Numbered from the stretch's first letter, positions 1 through 5,614 are shown. The stretch is 6,909 nt of DNA from Methanoculleus sp. (GCA_023230425.1 JALNXI010000098.1:1-6909), one strand, 5' to 3'. Program-made: numbers and translations. Notes: generated from the sequence alone by a model not told the origin.

Positions 1-15
1 AAAGGTGCGCTGTTG

Positions 16-846
16 TCAGGGAAGGACGATATCCACGCCGTAGGTGCGCGACGGGGTCCCGGCATGGATGCGCCAGGCATCCTCTTCGGTGATAAGCCCC
101 TCCTCGAGGTACCGGCGCGTGAACCGCGGGACCGATTTCGGCCCGATCACCGCGCCGGGCCTCGCGTTCTCGTCCATGTAGTCGCTCTCCATGGTGAACC
201 ATCGCCCGGCCCGGGCGAGCGCCGGGATATCCTCGTGCCGCGCGATGAAGGAGGGCATGAGCGGCGTATCGGGGGTTGCGAAGTGTTTGACGACCCGATC
301 GAGCGGGATTCCCGCCCGGCCGGCCATCTCGACGACGTCGGTGCAGGGCCCGCTCTCGGCATGGAGCTGCACGGCGCAGCCGCACTCACCCCCGAGTTCG
401 AGCGCGTGGAAGAGCACCGCGTTCGATGCCGCGAGCACCTCGGGCGCGACCTCGTAGTGGGGCCGCCCGCTCTTGAGGGCAACAGCCCTTCCTTCCTCGA
501 CGTAACGGGCGGCGAGGTCGAGCCCGGCCATCATGATGGCGGCGGCCTCGTCAAGGCTCATCCGTCCGGCAAGGCGGCTCATCTCAGCCGGGTGGATGCC
601 GAGGACCGGGTAGACGACGAGCCCGGTCTCCCGGATCATATCGGCCACCCGGAGCGTCGCCTCGAAGACCTCCCGGTAGTCTTCGCCTGACGCGGCCTCG
701 ACCCCGAGCGACCAGGAGGGCTTCGTGACCAGGAAGATATGTGTTCCCCCGCTGCGGCGGAAGTCCTTCGCGGCCTCGATGCCCCGGCCGTTTTGCGGGT
801 CGATGTGGATATGGTCGTCAGTGATCGGTATTGCGGGGAGTTTCAT
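16..846 (-). CDS. TatD-related TIM-barrel metal-dependent hydrolase (COG1099-like)
   Basis: A 276-residue cytoplasmic protein of the archaeal TatD-related amidohydrolase group. Seen directly: an N-terminal TDDHIHID with the HxH metal pair (H12, H14), GIHP (H85), LHAES (H162, E164), KHF (H188) and ESD (E220, D222). These fall in the order expected for a TatD-like metal site in a TIM barrel. Known for the family: TatD enzymes are metal-dependent nucleases or phosphoesterases, but the archaeal COG1099 branch has no firm substrate that I know of. The start is taken at the ATG at 846, where MKLPAIPITDDHIH begins at the first barrel strand; a TTG four codons upstream (858) is also open but less likely. 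It overlaps the end of mptD by 29 bp, so the two are co-transcribed and probably translationally coupled. A role in pterin metabolism is inferred from that context only. Exact substrate unknown. Confidence 0.88.
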   Translation of the reverse strand: MKLPAIPITDDHIHIDPQNGRGIEAAKDFRRSGGTHIFLVTKPSWSLGVEAASGEDYREVFEATLRVADMIRETGLVVYPVLGIHPAEMSRLAGRMSLDEAAAIMMAGLDLAARYVEEGRAVALKSGRPHYEVAPEVLAASNAVLFHALELGGECGCAVQLHAESGPCTDVVEMAGRAGIPLDRVVKHFATPDTPLMPSFIARHEDIPALARAGRWFTMESDYMDENARPGAVIGPKSVPRFTRRYLEEGLITEEDAWRIHAGTPSRTYGVDIVLP

Positions 847-1171
847 GGAACTCGACAATCTCCATCATGGGGTAGTCGTCCTCGAGGTGCAGCCGGGCCC
901 GGCAGACGGTCTCGCCGACCTCCGTCGTGATCGCGACGTCAAACATCCGCCCGGCAAGTTCCGAGTAGCCGAACCGGTTCGAGACCATCAAGTCGCGGTT
1001 CAACTGGACAGAGATCTCCGTCACGTAGGGCTGCAGGCCGACGGCCTGTTCGATGACAGTCTCAACGGTCGCGGCGGTCTCGCGGGCGATGGGCGTCCCG
1101 ACGAACTGGTGGTAGAGGGCGCCGAGTTTGATTCCTGCTTCAAATGCCGCTTTCTCGCGGTCGGTGATCAT
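818..1171 (-). CDS. mptD: Archaeal-type dihydroneopterin aldolase MptD
   Basis: A 117-residue protein recognised as the archaeal dihydroneopterin aldolase (MptD, formerly DUF372). The enzyme cleaves 7,8-dihydroneopterin to 6-hydroxymethyl-7,8-dihydropterin and glycolaldehyde, on the route to tetrahydromethanopterin, the C1 carrier of methanogenesis. Diagnostic sequence: MITDREKAAFEAGIKLGALY near the start, followed by HQFVGTPI, then SVQLNRDLM and the YSELAGRMFDVAI segment. E11 and H21 have the same ten-residue spacing as the catalytic Glu and His reported for the Methanocaldococcus jannaschii enzyme (from memory). Length is typical of the family. The frame stays open upstream to 1378, but that extension crosses palindromes and a TATA-like box and has no family similarity, so the ATG at 1171 is chosen. 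No Shine-Dalgarno is visible, and a TATA-like element centred about 27 nt upstream suggests a leaderless mRNA. It is first in an operon with the TatD-like gene. Confidence 0.93.
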   Translation of the reverse strand: MITDREKAAFEAGIKLGALYHQFVGTPIARETAATVETVIEQAVGLQPYVTEISVQLNRDLMVSNRFGYSELAGRMFDVAITTEVGETVCRARLHLEDDYPMMEIVEFHETPRNTDH

Positions 1172-1195
1172 GGTAGTTAAGTTTGGTGTGCAGGG

Positions 1196-1201
1196 TAATA
1201 A
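1196..1201 (-). promoter_or_regulatory. TATA-like box for the mptD operon
   Basis: On the minus strand this reads TTATTA, within CCCCTTATTACCC, centred about 27 nt before the mptD ATG. That spacing would put transcription start at or next to the start codon, which fits the lack of a ribosome binding site. The TATA match is short and unproven. Confidence 0.45.
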
Positions 1202-1289
1202 GGGGCTGTCGCCGGGGTGGATATGACTGCTTACAGGAGGAGGCCAAAACCGGGTGGTCCCGCTGAAAAACGACCTGCCCAGGTTGCGA

Positions 1290-1360
1290 CGTTCCAACGG
1301 AACGGAGCTTGAAAAGTCGTCAGGCTTCGAGCAGGAAGCGTGAGAAGACCTCCGGTCTTC
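1290..1360. repeat. Three small stem-loops in the divergent intergenic region
   Basis: Three inverted repeats follow one another: CGTTCC/GGAACG with a 3-nt loop (1290-1304), GCTTC/GAAGC with a 6-nt loop (1324-1339) and GAAGACC/GGTCTTC with a 3-nt loop (1344-1360). The last ends about 8 bp before the TATA-like box of the ATPase gene. They could be operator half-sites, part of a dispersed intergenic repeat of the genome, or remnants of a terminator. The repeats themselves are certain; their function is not. Confidence 0.55.
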
Positions 1361-1368
1361 GAAAAGGG

Positions 1369-1376
1369 TAATATAC
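1369..1376 (+). promoter_or_regulatory. TATA-like box for the ATPase/DUF4276 operon
   Basis: TAATATAC lies with its centre about 28 nt before the ATG at 1401. The sequence just before that ATG (CGATTATTATC) has no Shine-Dalgarno, so a leaderless transcript starting near the ATG is the simplest reading. It lies right after the 7-bp palindrome at 1344-1360, which would be well placed to affect TBP/TFB binding. Confidence 0.5.
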
Positions 1377-1400
1377 ACGGGGCTTCAATCGATTATTATC

Positions 1401-2570
1401 ATGGGTAACTGCTCCAGATCTGCGGGTAGGCCGGAAAAATTTACTCATATCTCTCTCTGGAACTGGCGCAACTTCCAGCGGGTAGATGTCGACCTGCAGG
1501 ACCGGGTTTTCCTTGTCGGACCCAATGCATCCGGGAAGTCCAACTTTTTAGATGCGTTCAGATTCTTGCACGATATTGTGTCCGTAGGCGGCGGATTTCA
1601 GGGAGCGGTGAAACAAAGAGGCGGCGTCTCCAGCCTCAGGGCACTCTCTGCGAGACGGTACCCCGATATAGGCGTAATGGTGCGGCTGGGTAACGTGGAG
1701 TGCGGCGATCTCTGGGAATACGAGTTGATGTTTGGGCAGGACGAGCACAACCAGCCGGTCATCGCAAAGGAGCGGGTTGCAAGGTGCGGGGACGAAGTGA
1801 TCGCTCGCCCCTCCGAACAGGATGAGGAGGACCCCGAGAGGTTAACCCAGACGTATCTGGAGCAGGTCAACGTCAACAAAGAATTTCGGGAGGTTGCCGA
1901 CTTCCTGAAAAATATCCGCTACCTGCACCTCGTCCCGCAGCTGGTCCGTGAACCGGATCGTTCGTTCGGCCACAAAAACGACCCTTATGGCGGCGACTTT
2001 CTCGAACAGGTCATGAGCAGATCCGAGGAAGAGCGGGATTCCATGCTGGACCGGATCGAGAGGACGCTCAACGTTGTGGTACCACAATTAAGAGAGATTA
2101 AAGTTGAATTCGACAGCAAAGGCAAACCGCACCTCTGTGGGAGGTATAAGCACTGGAGGCCGCAGGGAGCCTGGCAAACAGAGCAACAGCTCTCCGACGG
2201 GACACTCAGGCTCATCGGCCTTCTCTGGGCACTCCTGGATGGCGGAGGACCGCTCCTCCTTGAGGAGCCGGAACTCTCTCTCCATCCTGCGATCATCAGG
2301 TACATTCCGCAGATGTTCTCCCGGGTGCAGCTGACGAGTGAACGCCAGGTGCTCGTCAGCACCCATTCCTCTGAACTGCTGCAGGACGAGGGTATCGGGC
2401 TTGATGAGGTGCTGCTGCTCCGGCCCTCGGAGGAGGGTACAACGGTTACACCGGCAGGTGATATCGAGGAGATTGACGACCTGTTAAAGGGCGGCCTCTC
2501 CCTTGCGGATGTCGTCGTCCCAAAGACCTGTCCCGGCGACACGGCAGAGTTAGCCCGGTTCGGAGAGTAG
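1401..2570 (+). CDS. OLD-like AAA ATPase (AAA_15/AAA_21 type), likely defence component
   Basis: A 389-residue ABC-fold AAA ATPase. Seen: an N-terminal FTHISLWNWRNFQ, typical of RecF/SMC-like ATPases; Walker A GPNASGKSN (residues 40-48); ABC signature LSDGT (264-268); Walker B PLLLEEPELSLHP (284-296) with the double glutamate E288-E289; and the switch histidine in VLVSTHS (H322). The middle (about 100-260) is a helical insert with acidic stretches. Known: AAA_15/21 ATPases of this size act as regulatory or sensor subunits in OLD, RloA/AbiL, PARIS and Septu-type systems, where they control a partner nuclease. Here there is no nuclease domain on the same chain; the next gene, 1 bp downstream, supplies a Toprim-like candidate. 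Start: ATG at 1401, the first in frame and close to the domain start, with a TATA-like box about 28 nt upstream. Family call very likely; the defence role is inferred from the pairing. Confidence 0.93.
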   Translation: MGNCSRSAGRPEKFTHISLWNWRNFQRVDVDLQDRVFLVGPNASGKSNFLDAFRFLHDIVSVGGGFQGAVKQRGGVSSLRALSARRYPDIGVMVRLGNVECGDLWEYELMFGQDEHNQPVIAKERVARCGDEVIARPSEQDEEDPERLTQTYLEQVNVNKEFREVADFLKNIRYLHLVPQLVREPDRSFGHKNDPYGGDFLEQVMSRSEEERDSMLDRIERTLNVVVPQLREIKVEFDSKGKPHLCGRYKHWRPQGAWQTEQQLSDGTLRLIGLLWALLDGGGPLLLEEPELSLHPAIIRYIPQMFSRVQLTSERQVLVSTHSSELLQDEGIGLDEVLLLRPSEEGTTVTPAGDIEEIDDLLKGGLSLADVVVPKTCPGDTAELARFGE

Positions 2571-2571
2571 G

Positions 2572-3213
2572 ATGGACGATGGGATAGCATTTCAGTGCGC
2601 CTTTGAAGGATCGCTGGATGAAGCAGTTGTGAGACGGTTGCTCCGGCACGTCGGGGCCCTGTCTGGTGACCTCTACAGGCAGAGGAAATCCTATTTGCTA
2701 GAGAGATTACAGGGATTCAACGCTTCCGCACAAACCCGGCCCTGGATTGTGGTCGTCGATCTGGATCACGATACCGGATGCGCGCCGGAAGCTGTCCGGA
2801 ACTGGCTGCCTGCCCCTTCGCATTTCATGAACTTCCGCGTGGCCGTGAGGGAGGTTGAGGCCTGGATCCTGGCCGACAGGGAGAGGCTGGCGAGATATCT
2901 GCAGGTCCCGGAGGCCCGGATAACCGGAACGCCCGAGGAGATCGATTACCCGAAGGAGTACCTGATCAACTGCGCAAGAGAGTCGAGTTCATCGGCGATT
3001 CGGAAGGGCATCGTCCCCACGCCGGGCGGCCGGCGGGCAGAAGGGCCCGCGTACCTGTCGCTTCTTTCGGAGTTCGTCAACGATGCCGAACGGGGATGGA
3101 GACCGGACGTTGCATCAGACCACTCCGAAAGTCTGGAGAGGTGCATCCGCTCATTGCAGAACTCTATCGGCACCTTTTCCCGTGAGTCGCAACGTCAGCG
3201 TTATTCCCGGTGA
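2572..3213 (+). CDS. DUF4276-family protein, Toprim-like, partner of the ATPase
   Basis: A 213-residue soluble protein matching the DUF4276 pattern. Seen: FEGSLDEAVVRRLL (11-24), with a conserved Glu (E12) after the first strand; VVVDLDHD (61-67), giving acidic residues D63, D65 and D67; the family hallmark VREVEAWILAD (92-102); then PEEIDYPKEYL (121-131). The E followed by a DxDxD order is what a Toprim-like metal site would show, so a nuclease role is plausible but inferred. The ATG is 1 bp after the ATPase stop, and GGAG at 2562-2565, inside the last codons of the ATPase gene, is a good ribosome binding site, so translation is coupled. The combination AAA ATPase plus DUF4276 is recurrent in prokaryotes to my knowledge, and resembles split OLD, RloAB/AbiL and PARIS pairs. 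The C-terminal tail is Arg/Ser-rich (FSRESQRQRYSR). Confidence 0.85.
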   Translation: MDDGIAFQCAFEGSLDEAVVRRLLRHVGALSGDLYRQRKSYLLERLQGFNASAQTRPWIVVVDLDHDTGCAPEAVRNWLPAPSHFMNFRVAVREVEAWILADRERLARYLQVPEARITGTPEEIDYPKEYLINCARESSSSAIRKGIVPTPGGRRAEGPAYLSLLSEFVNDAERGWRPDVASDHSESLERCIRSLQNSIGTFSRESQRQRYSR

Positions 3214-3273
3214 ACTACCCCGATGCTCCTCGAGCGTGGCTGTCTGCTTCATCCATCCTCTACCAGGGTGTGA

Positions 3274-3319
3274 ATTCTGTCCAATTTCTTTACATTCCGT
3301 CAGCCGTTCGCAAAAGAGA
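3274..3319 (-). repeat. Weak, decayed third copy of the 81-bp promoter repeat
   Basis: ATTCTGTCC is followed after a gap by TACA, TCCG and GCAAAAGAG in the same order and nearly the same spacing as in the copy at 6346-6392. It lacks the TATA box and start-codon part, so it would be a relic. The similarity is moderate, needs two single-base gaps and could be chance. Confidence 0.35.
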
Positions 3320-3424
3320 AACGATCGATCTCGCTCCGGAGACGGGGGCAGAGAAGGGATATTATTCTAACGAAGGCCGCCGAAGCCCGTGATAAGCAAC
3401 TCCTCCCCGTTCGTGTTCTTTGCG

Positions 3425-3515
3425 GCTCACACCTTCGGTGCTCACGCTCCGGTCCCGACGGATCATCGCGGCTCGCAACTCGCACCTTCGGCGATCGAGC
3501 TCCGGCCCTTCGGCC
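3425..3515. repeat. Short imperfect direct repeats with CCTTCGG hairpin cores
   Basis: Two 28-bp units, 3425-3452 and 3478-3505, match at 22 of 28 positions with a 53-bp period; both carry CACCTTCGG and end in GCTCCGG or AGCTCCGG. A third CCTTCGG core follows inside GGCC-CTTC-GGCC (3504-3515), a perfect 4-bp stem. Unit 1 also folds as CACC-TTC-GGTG (3430-3440). Looks like a dispersed intergenic repeat of this genome rather than coding DNA. Confidence 0.6.
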
Positions 3516-3637
3516 TGTCGTTCCTGTGGTACTCAAAGCTACGCTGTCGCTCGCACTTTGCGTGAATCAGCAGGGTATCGAGGGCTCCAGAAGAGGAACG
3601 GGGAAGCGCGAGACCGGTCGCCGGTAACCACATGACT

Positions 3638-3859
3638 TTAGACCCGGATGTCGACTTCGGCAACGAAGGTCTCCATAATATCGTCGTTCTCGAACGCATC
3701 GTTTCCGAAGGTCTCGATACGAAACCGGATGGCGGATTTCACTTCGGCTAGCGCTTCTTCGTAGGTATCCCCCTCTGCAACGACGACTCCTTTCAGACCC
3801 AGGGGGTAGGCGACATAGCCGTCAGGGTGTTTCTCGACAATAACCTTCAGGACCTTCAT
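3638..3859 (-). CDS. Solitary HicB-family antitoxin-like protein
   Basis: A 73-residue protein of the HicB-like fold: VIVEKHPDGYVAYPLGLKG (7-25), then VVVAEGDTYEEALAEVKSAI (25-44), the usual strand-strand-strand-helix pattern of the partial RNase-H-like HicB domain. No C-terminal DNA-binding (HTH or RHH) domain is attached. Known: such proteins normally neutralise a HicA mRNA-cleaving toxin encoded next door. Here no HicA-like frame (about 60-80 aa, basic, with a conserved Gly-Ser-His) is visible on either side, so it is an orphan by sequence. The start is set at 3859 because AAGGGGG sits a few bases upstream. A longer form from the ATG at 3886 would overlap, as ATGA, the stop of the frame-restored membrane gene upstream, which suggests the two were once translationally coupled. 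Confidence 0.78.
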   Translation of the reverse strand: MKVLKVIVEKHPDGYVAYPLGLKGVVVAEGDTYEEALAEVKSAIRFRIETFGNDAFENDDIMETFVAEVDIRV

Positions 3860-3882
3860 GATCCCCCTTCTGGCGACCGGAC

Positions 3883-3977
3883 TCATGCTCCCCGGCTCCA
3901 GGCTTTCCAGAAGATCACACCCAGGATCAGCACGACGACATAACCACCGGCGACGTTATAGGGATACGCCACGGCGA
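3883..3977 (-). other. Out-of-frame 3' remnant of the four-TM gene (fourth TM segment)
   Basis: Read in the neighbouring minus frame, this stretch encodes VAVAYPYNVAGGYVVVLILG followed by VIFWKAWSRGA and a TGA at 3885-3883. It aligns with the end of the paralogue at 5093-5527 (YSLPYQINGIGGLLTILVL...AWDW). Adding one G to the five-G run (3978-3982 on the plus strand as C5) joins it to the upstream frame. The restored protein would have 146 residues, against 144 in the paralogue. Confidence 0.8.
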
Positions 3978-4322
3978 CCCCCAGACCTCCAGGACAGCCA
4001 GCACCGCGAGCCATAGGAGAAAACCCGAGGCTGAGGCCGCAAGCCCCGATCTGCCCTGAAGGAGTTCCGCTTCAGGCATCTTATCGCGGGTAAACAGGTA
4101 GTAGCCGAGGGTAATGAAGAGCGGCAGCACTCCGGCGGTGAGCCAGATCTGTATCATGTGCGGGAATCTGACTACGAATACTCCCATGGCGTTCGGTTCT
4201 GCGAAGAACACGAAGAGGATTGCCATGAGCGCGGCGACCCAGAGGCAATACAGGAATACGCCGAAGAGCGCGCCCAGAACGCCCGCGATCTTATCGGGTT
4301 TTTTGTCTGTTTCTGTGGTCAT
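3927..4322 (-). CDS. Four-TM membrane protein paralogue, C-terminus cut by a frameshift
   Basis: A 131-residue open frame as it stands. I do not recognise the family. It has a charged N-terminus (MTTETDKKPDK) and hydrophobic segments at about 16-41, 56-77 and 97-114. The segments WLTAGVLPLFITLGYYLF and GFLLWLAVLAVLEVWG align with WLTLGLIPFVIMAGNYLI and GFLLWFGVLGVLYLAG of the gene at 5093-5527, so the two are paralogues. After residue 115 the frame changes to an unrelated tail (SPWRIPITSPVVMSSC), while the expected fourth TM helix is intact in the next frame. The break is at a five-base G run (3978-3982). It is either a real mutation or a base-call error. The ATG at 4322 is supported by the alignment of the N-termini and a GGGGT upstream. 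It lies just before the HicB-like gene in the same direction. Confidence 0.72.
   Translation of the reverse strand: MTTETDKKPDKIAGVLGALFGVFLYCLWVAALMAILFVFFAEPNAMGVFVVRFPHMIQIWLTAGVLPLFITLGYYLFTRDKMPEAELLQGRSGLAASASGFLLWLAVLAVLEVWGSPWRIPITSPVVMSSC
3978..3982 (-). other. Frameshift site in a five-G run
   Basis: The minus strand reads TGGGGGTCGCC. With six Gs instead of five the reading frame continues into the paralogue-like fourth TM segment; with five it ends early. The position is inferred from where homology changes frame. Confidence 0.75.
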
Positions 4323-4387
4323 TCCATGTTACCCCATCTACGGTGTTCAGACGGCACGGTTCATCTCCCCTTCATGGTATCCGCCAG

Positions 4388-4979
4388 TTAACCGGCGATC
4401 GATCGCACCACCCGGATCAATTCGTCGCGGTCAAGCGACCCACGTACCTGATACATAGCGTTTTCGGCCGTCCAGACGATCAGCCGTTCCTCTTCGGTTT
4501 CGTAGATCCGCCCCGGATATCCGTTGATATCAACGGGTTTCGGTTCTCTGTTAACAATCTGATCTTTTGCATAGGGGTTGTGCCCGCAGTTGCTCCAGGA
4601 GATTTCGAGCAGCGTCATATCGGTAGTTGACGCATTCTGCATTGTATCGTTACGTGCGTAGCGCAGGGTCTCGCTGATCGTCGTGTAGTGGCCGTAAGTC
4701 TCGTTCCAGGCTGTGGCTATCAGGAGGCCGTAGAGGGTACACTCCTCGGGGATGTATGATGGCGGGGAGAAACTCGTGTATTCGGCGGGGTCCTCCCATT
4801 CCTCTATCCTGATGAAGGCTGAATCCCGGAGTGATGGTGCATTATCGGGGGGGAGTTCGGTTGTGGCGTCTATTGTGGGTGACGGTTGTAACCCCTGCGG
4901 GATCAACAGTTCCTGGTTGAATGCACCCCGCGGTGAGGAGAACAAAAAAGAGTCCTATCGTCATATTGCGGATCTTCAT
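4388..4979 (-). pseudogene. Frameshifted secreted lipoprotein gene (possible DUF4367-like C-terminus)
   Basis: Two overlapping minus frames make one gene. Frame A starts at the ATG at 4979 with GGAAGGA just upstream as ribosome binding site. It encodes MKIRNMTIGLFFVLLTAGC, a signal peptide with a lipobox ending TAGC (Cys 19), and stops at 4842-4844. Frame B, offset by one base and open from 4945 to 4388, encodes the mature part: a Pro/Thr/Ser linker (QPSPTIDATTELPPDN), a globular domain with two cysteines (EEC, SNC), several N-glycosylation sequons (NET, NDT, NAS), and a C-terminal VDINGYPGRI...RLIVWTAENAMYQVRG...LIRVVRSIAG. This end resembles DUF4367-type extracellular domains. Removing one base joins the frames into a 196-residue lipoprotein anchored outside the membrane. 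Without that the only start for frame B is a TTG with no signal peptide. Likely sites are C4 at 4892-4895 or G7 at 4847-4853 (plus strand). The DUF4367 label is tentative. Confidence 0.75.
4847..4853 (-). other. Seven-base homopolymer, candidate frameshift or slippage site
   Basis: A G7 run on the plus strand (C7 in the gene) inside the overlap of the two frames of the lipoprotein gene. One C fewer would join the signal-peptide frame to the mature frame. The alternative site is the four-base run at 4892-4895, which gives a more natural linker (DPAGLQPSPT). Which is right cannot be told without homologues. Confidence 0.5.
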
Positions 4980-5092
4980 GTGCTTTCCTTCCATGATAGG
5001 AACCAGCCTTCACACAGTTGGTTATTCGGGTACAGATGGGCATCGTCCGGGTAAATGAGATCTGTAGAGAGCGATACCCTCATCGGACTGAA

Positions 5093-5527
5093 TCATCCCT
5101 GCTCTGCGTTCGCGCGAGGCTTTCTCCGCGTCGCGCTCCAGTCCCATGCCAGGCACAGAACGAGAATTGTAAGAAGGCCACCTATCCCGTTAATCTGATA
5201 GGGAAGGCTGTAGCCAGCGAGATACAATACCCCGAGAACACCGAACCACAGCAGAAAACCCAGGAGGTTGCTCTTAAGTCCGATCACGCTGCGAACGGTC
5301 TCGATGCCGCCCAGTTTCCGGTGATATATCAGGTAGTTCCCGGCCATTATGACGAACGGGATGAGGCCCAGGGTAAGCCAGGCGGTGAACGGATTTTGCG
5401 TAAAAACCTGGCGCGGAAAGAGAGCGTTTTGAACGAAGAGCAACAGAGCAATCCAGATGACGACCAGCAGAACCCCGAATATAAGTCCAAGCTCTTTATC
5501 GTATTTATCCGGGCCCGGCTCCGCCAT
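5093..5527 (-). CDS. Four-TM membrane protein, intact paralogue
   Basis: A 144-residue integral membrane protein of a family I cannot name. Hydrophobic segments: about 13-33, 47-67, 87-105 and 114-130. Short charged ends (MAEPGPDKYDKE; SATRRKPRANAEQG) and a Lys/Arg-bearing loop at 69-86 suggest both ends are cytoplasmic. It is the full-length paralogue of the frameshifted gene at 3883-4322, sharing an AWLT/IWLT...G.LP/IP motif in TM2 and GFLLW...VL.VL in TM3. The ATG at 5527 has no Shine-Dalgarno but lies 26 nt after the centre of a strong TATA box (5548-5558), so the mRNA is probably leaderless. That promoter and the first codons are part of an 81-bp repeat also found in front of the 5656-6315 gene. 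The lipoprotein gene follows about 110 bp downstream in the same direction. Confidence 0.8.
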   Translation of the reverse strand: MAEPGPDKYDKELGLIFGVLLVVIWIALLLFVQNALFPRQVFTQNPFTAWLTLGLIPFVIMAGNYLIYHRKLGGIETVRSVIGLKSNLLGFLLWFGVLGVLYLAGYSLPYQINGIGGLLTILVLCLAWDWSATRRKPRANAEQG

Positions 5528-5600
5528 ACAGGAACCTGAACGTGAGTTTATTTATAAGTTCTGTCCCTTCGCTCTACGCGTCCGGGAGCTGTTCGTAAAA
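5520..5600 (-). repeat. 81-bp promoter repeat, copy 1
   Basis: Matches 6308-6388 at 69 of 81 positions without gaps. It covers the first codons (ATGGCGGA), the leader, the TATA box and about 45 bp upstream. The part nearest the start codon is almost identical (22 bases without a mismatch), whereas the upstream half has drifted. Confidence 0.88.
5548..5558 (-). promoter_or_regulatory. TATA box for the four-TM gene
   Basis: The minus strand reads CTTATAAATAA, close to the archaeal TATA consensus, preceded by AGAA as a possible BRE. Its centre is 26 nt before the ATG at 5527, which predicts transcription starting at or next to the start codon. Confidence 0.75.
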
Positions 5601-5614
5601 GTGAGGCGATGGAT

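Larger units (their letters stand above)
3214..3637. other. Gene-free region after the ATPase/DUF4276 operon
   Basis: No convincing gene on either strand. The open frames here are Ser/Arg-rich, lack family features and overlap short repeats. Contents: a pyrimidine-rich stretch CCAATTTCTTTACATTCC (3281-3298) that could end the plus-strand operon, a weak copy of the promoter-like repeat (about 3274-3319), and a short repeat cluster with CCTTCGG motifs (3425-3515). No toxin gene is present to pair with the HicB-like antitoxin at 3638-3859. Confidence 0.6.

Noticed and set aside
13..690. 225-aa plus-strand open frame opposite the TatD-like gene
   Set aside because: Antisense shadow in GC-rich DNA; no family features, whereas the minus frame has a full metal-site pattern.
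1172..1378. 69-residue N-terminal extension of mptD
   Set aside because: It runs through palindromes and a TATA-like box, is Ser/Arg-rich, and the known family begins at the ATG at 1171.
1985..2590. 201-aa minus-strand open frame opposite the ATPase gene
   Set aside because: Ser-rich antisense shadow without motifs; the plus strand carries all ATPase motifs.
3425..3515. CRISPR array
   Set aside because: Units are only partly alike, spaced irregularly and limited to two or three; no cas genes are present.
3300..3699. Short minus-strand frames in the gene-free region (about 78 aa each)
   Set aside because: Arg/Ser/Pro-rich, overlapping the CCTTCGG repeats, with no ribosome binding site and no HicA-like pattern.
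4114..5054. Several plus-strand frames opposite the membrane and lipoprotein genes
   Set aside because: Shadows; the minus strand shows TM segments, paralogy and a lipobox.
5018..5539. 173-aa plus-strand frame opposite the four-TM gene
   Set aside because: Polar, low-complexity shadow of a hydrophobic protein; no start signal.
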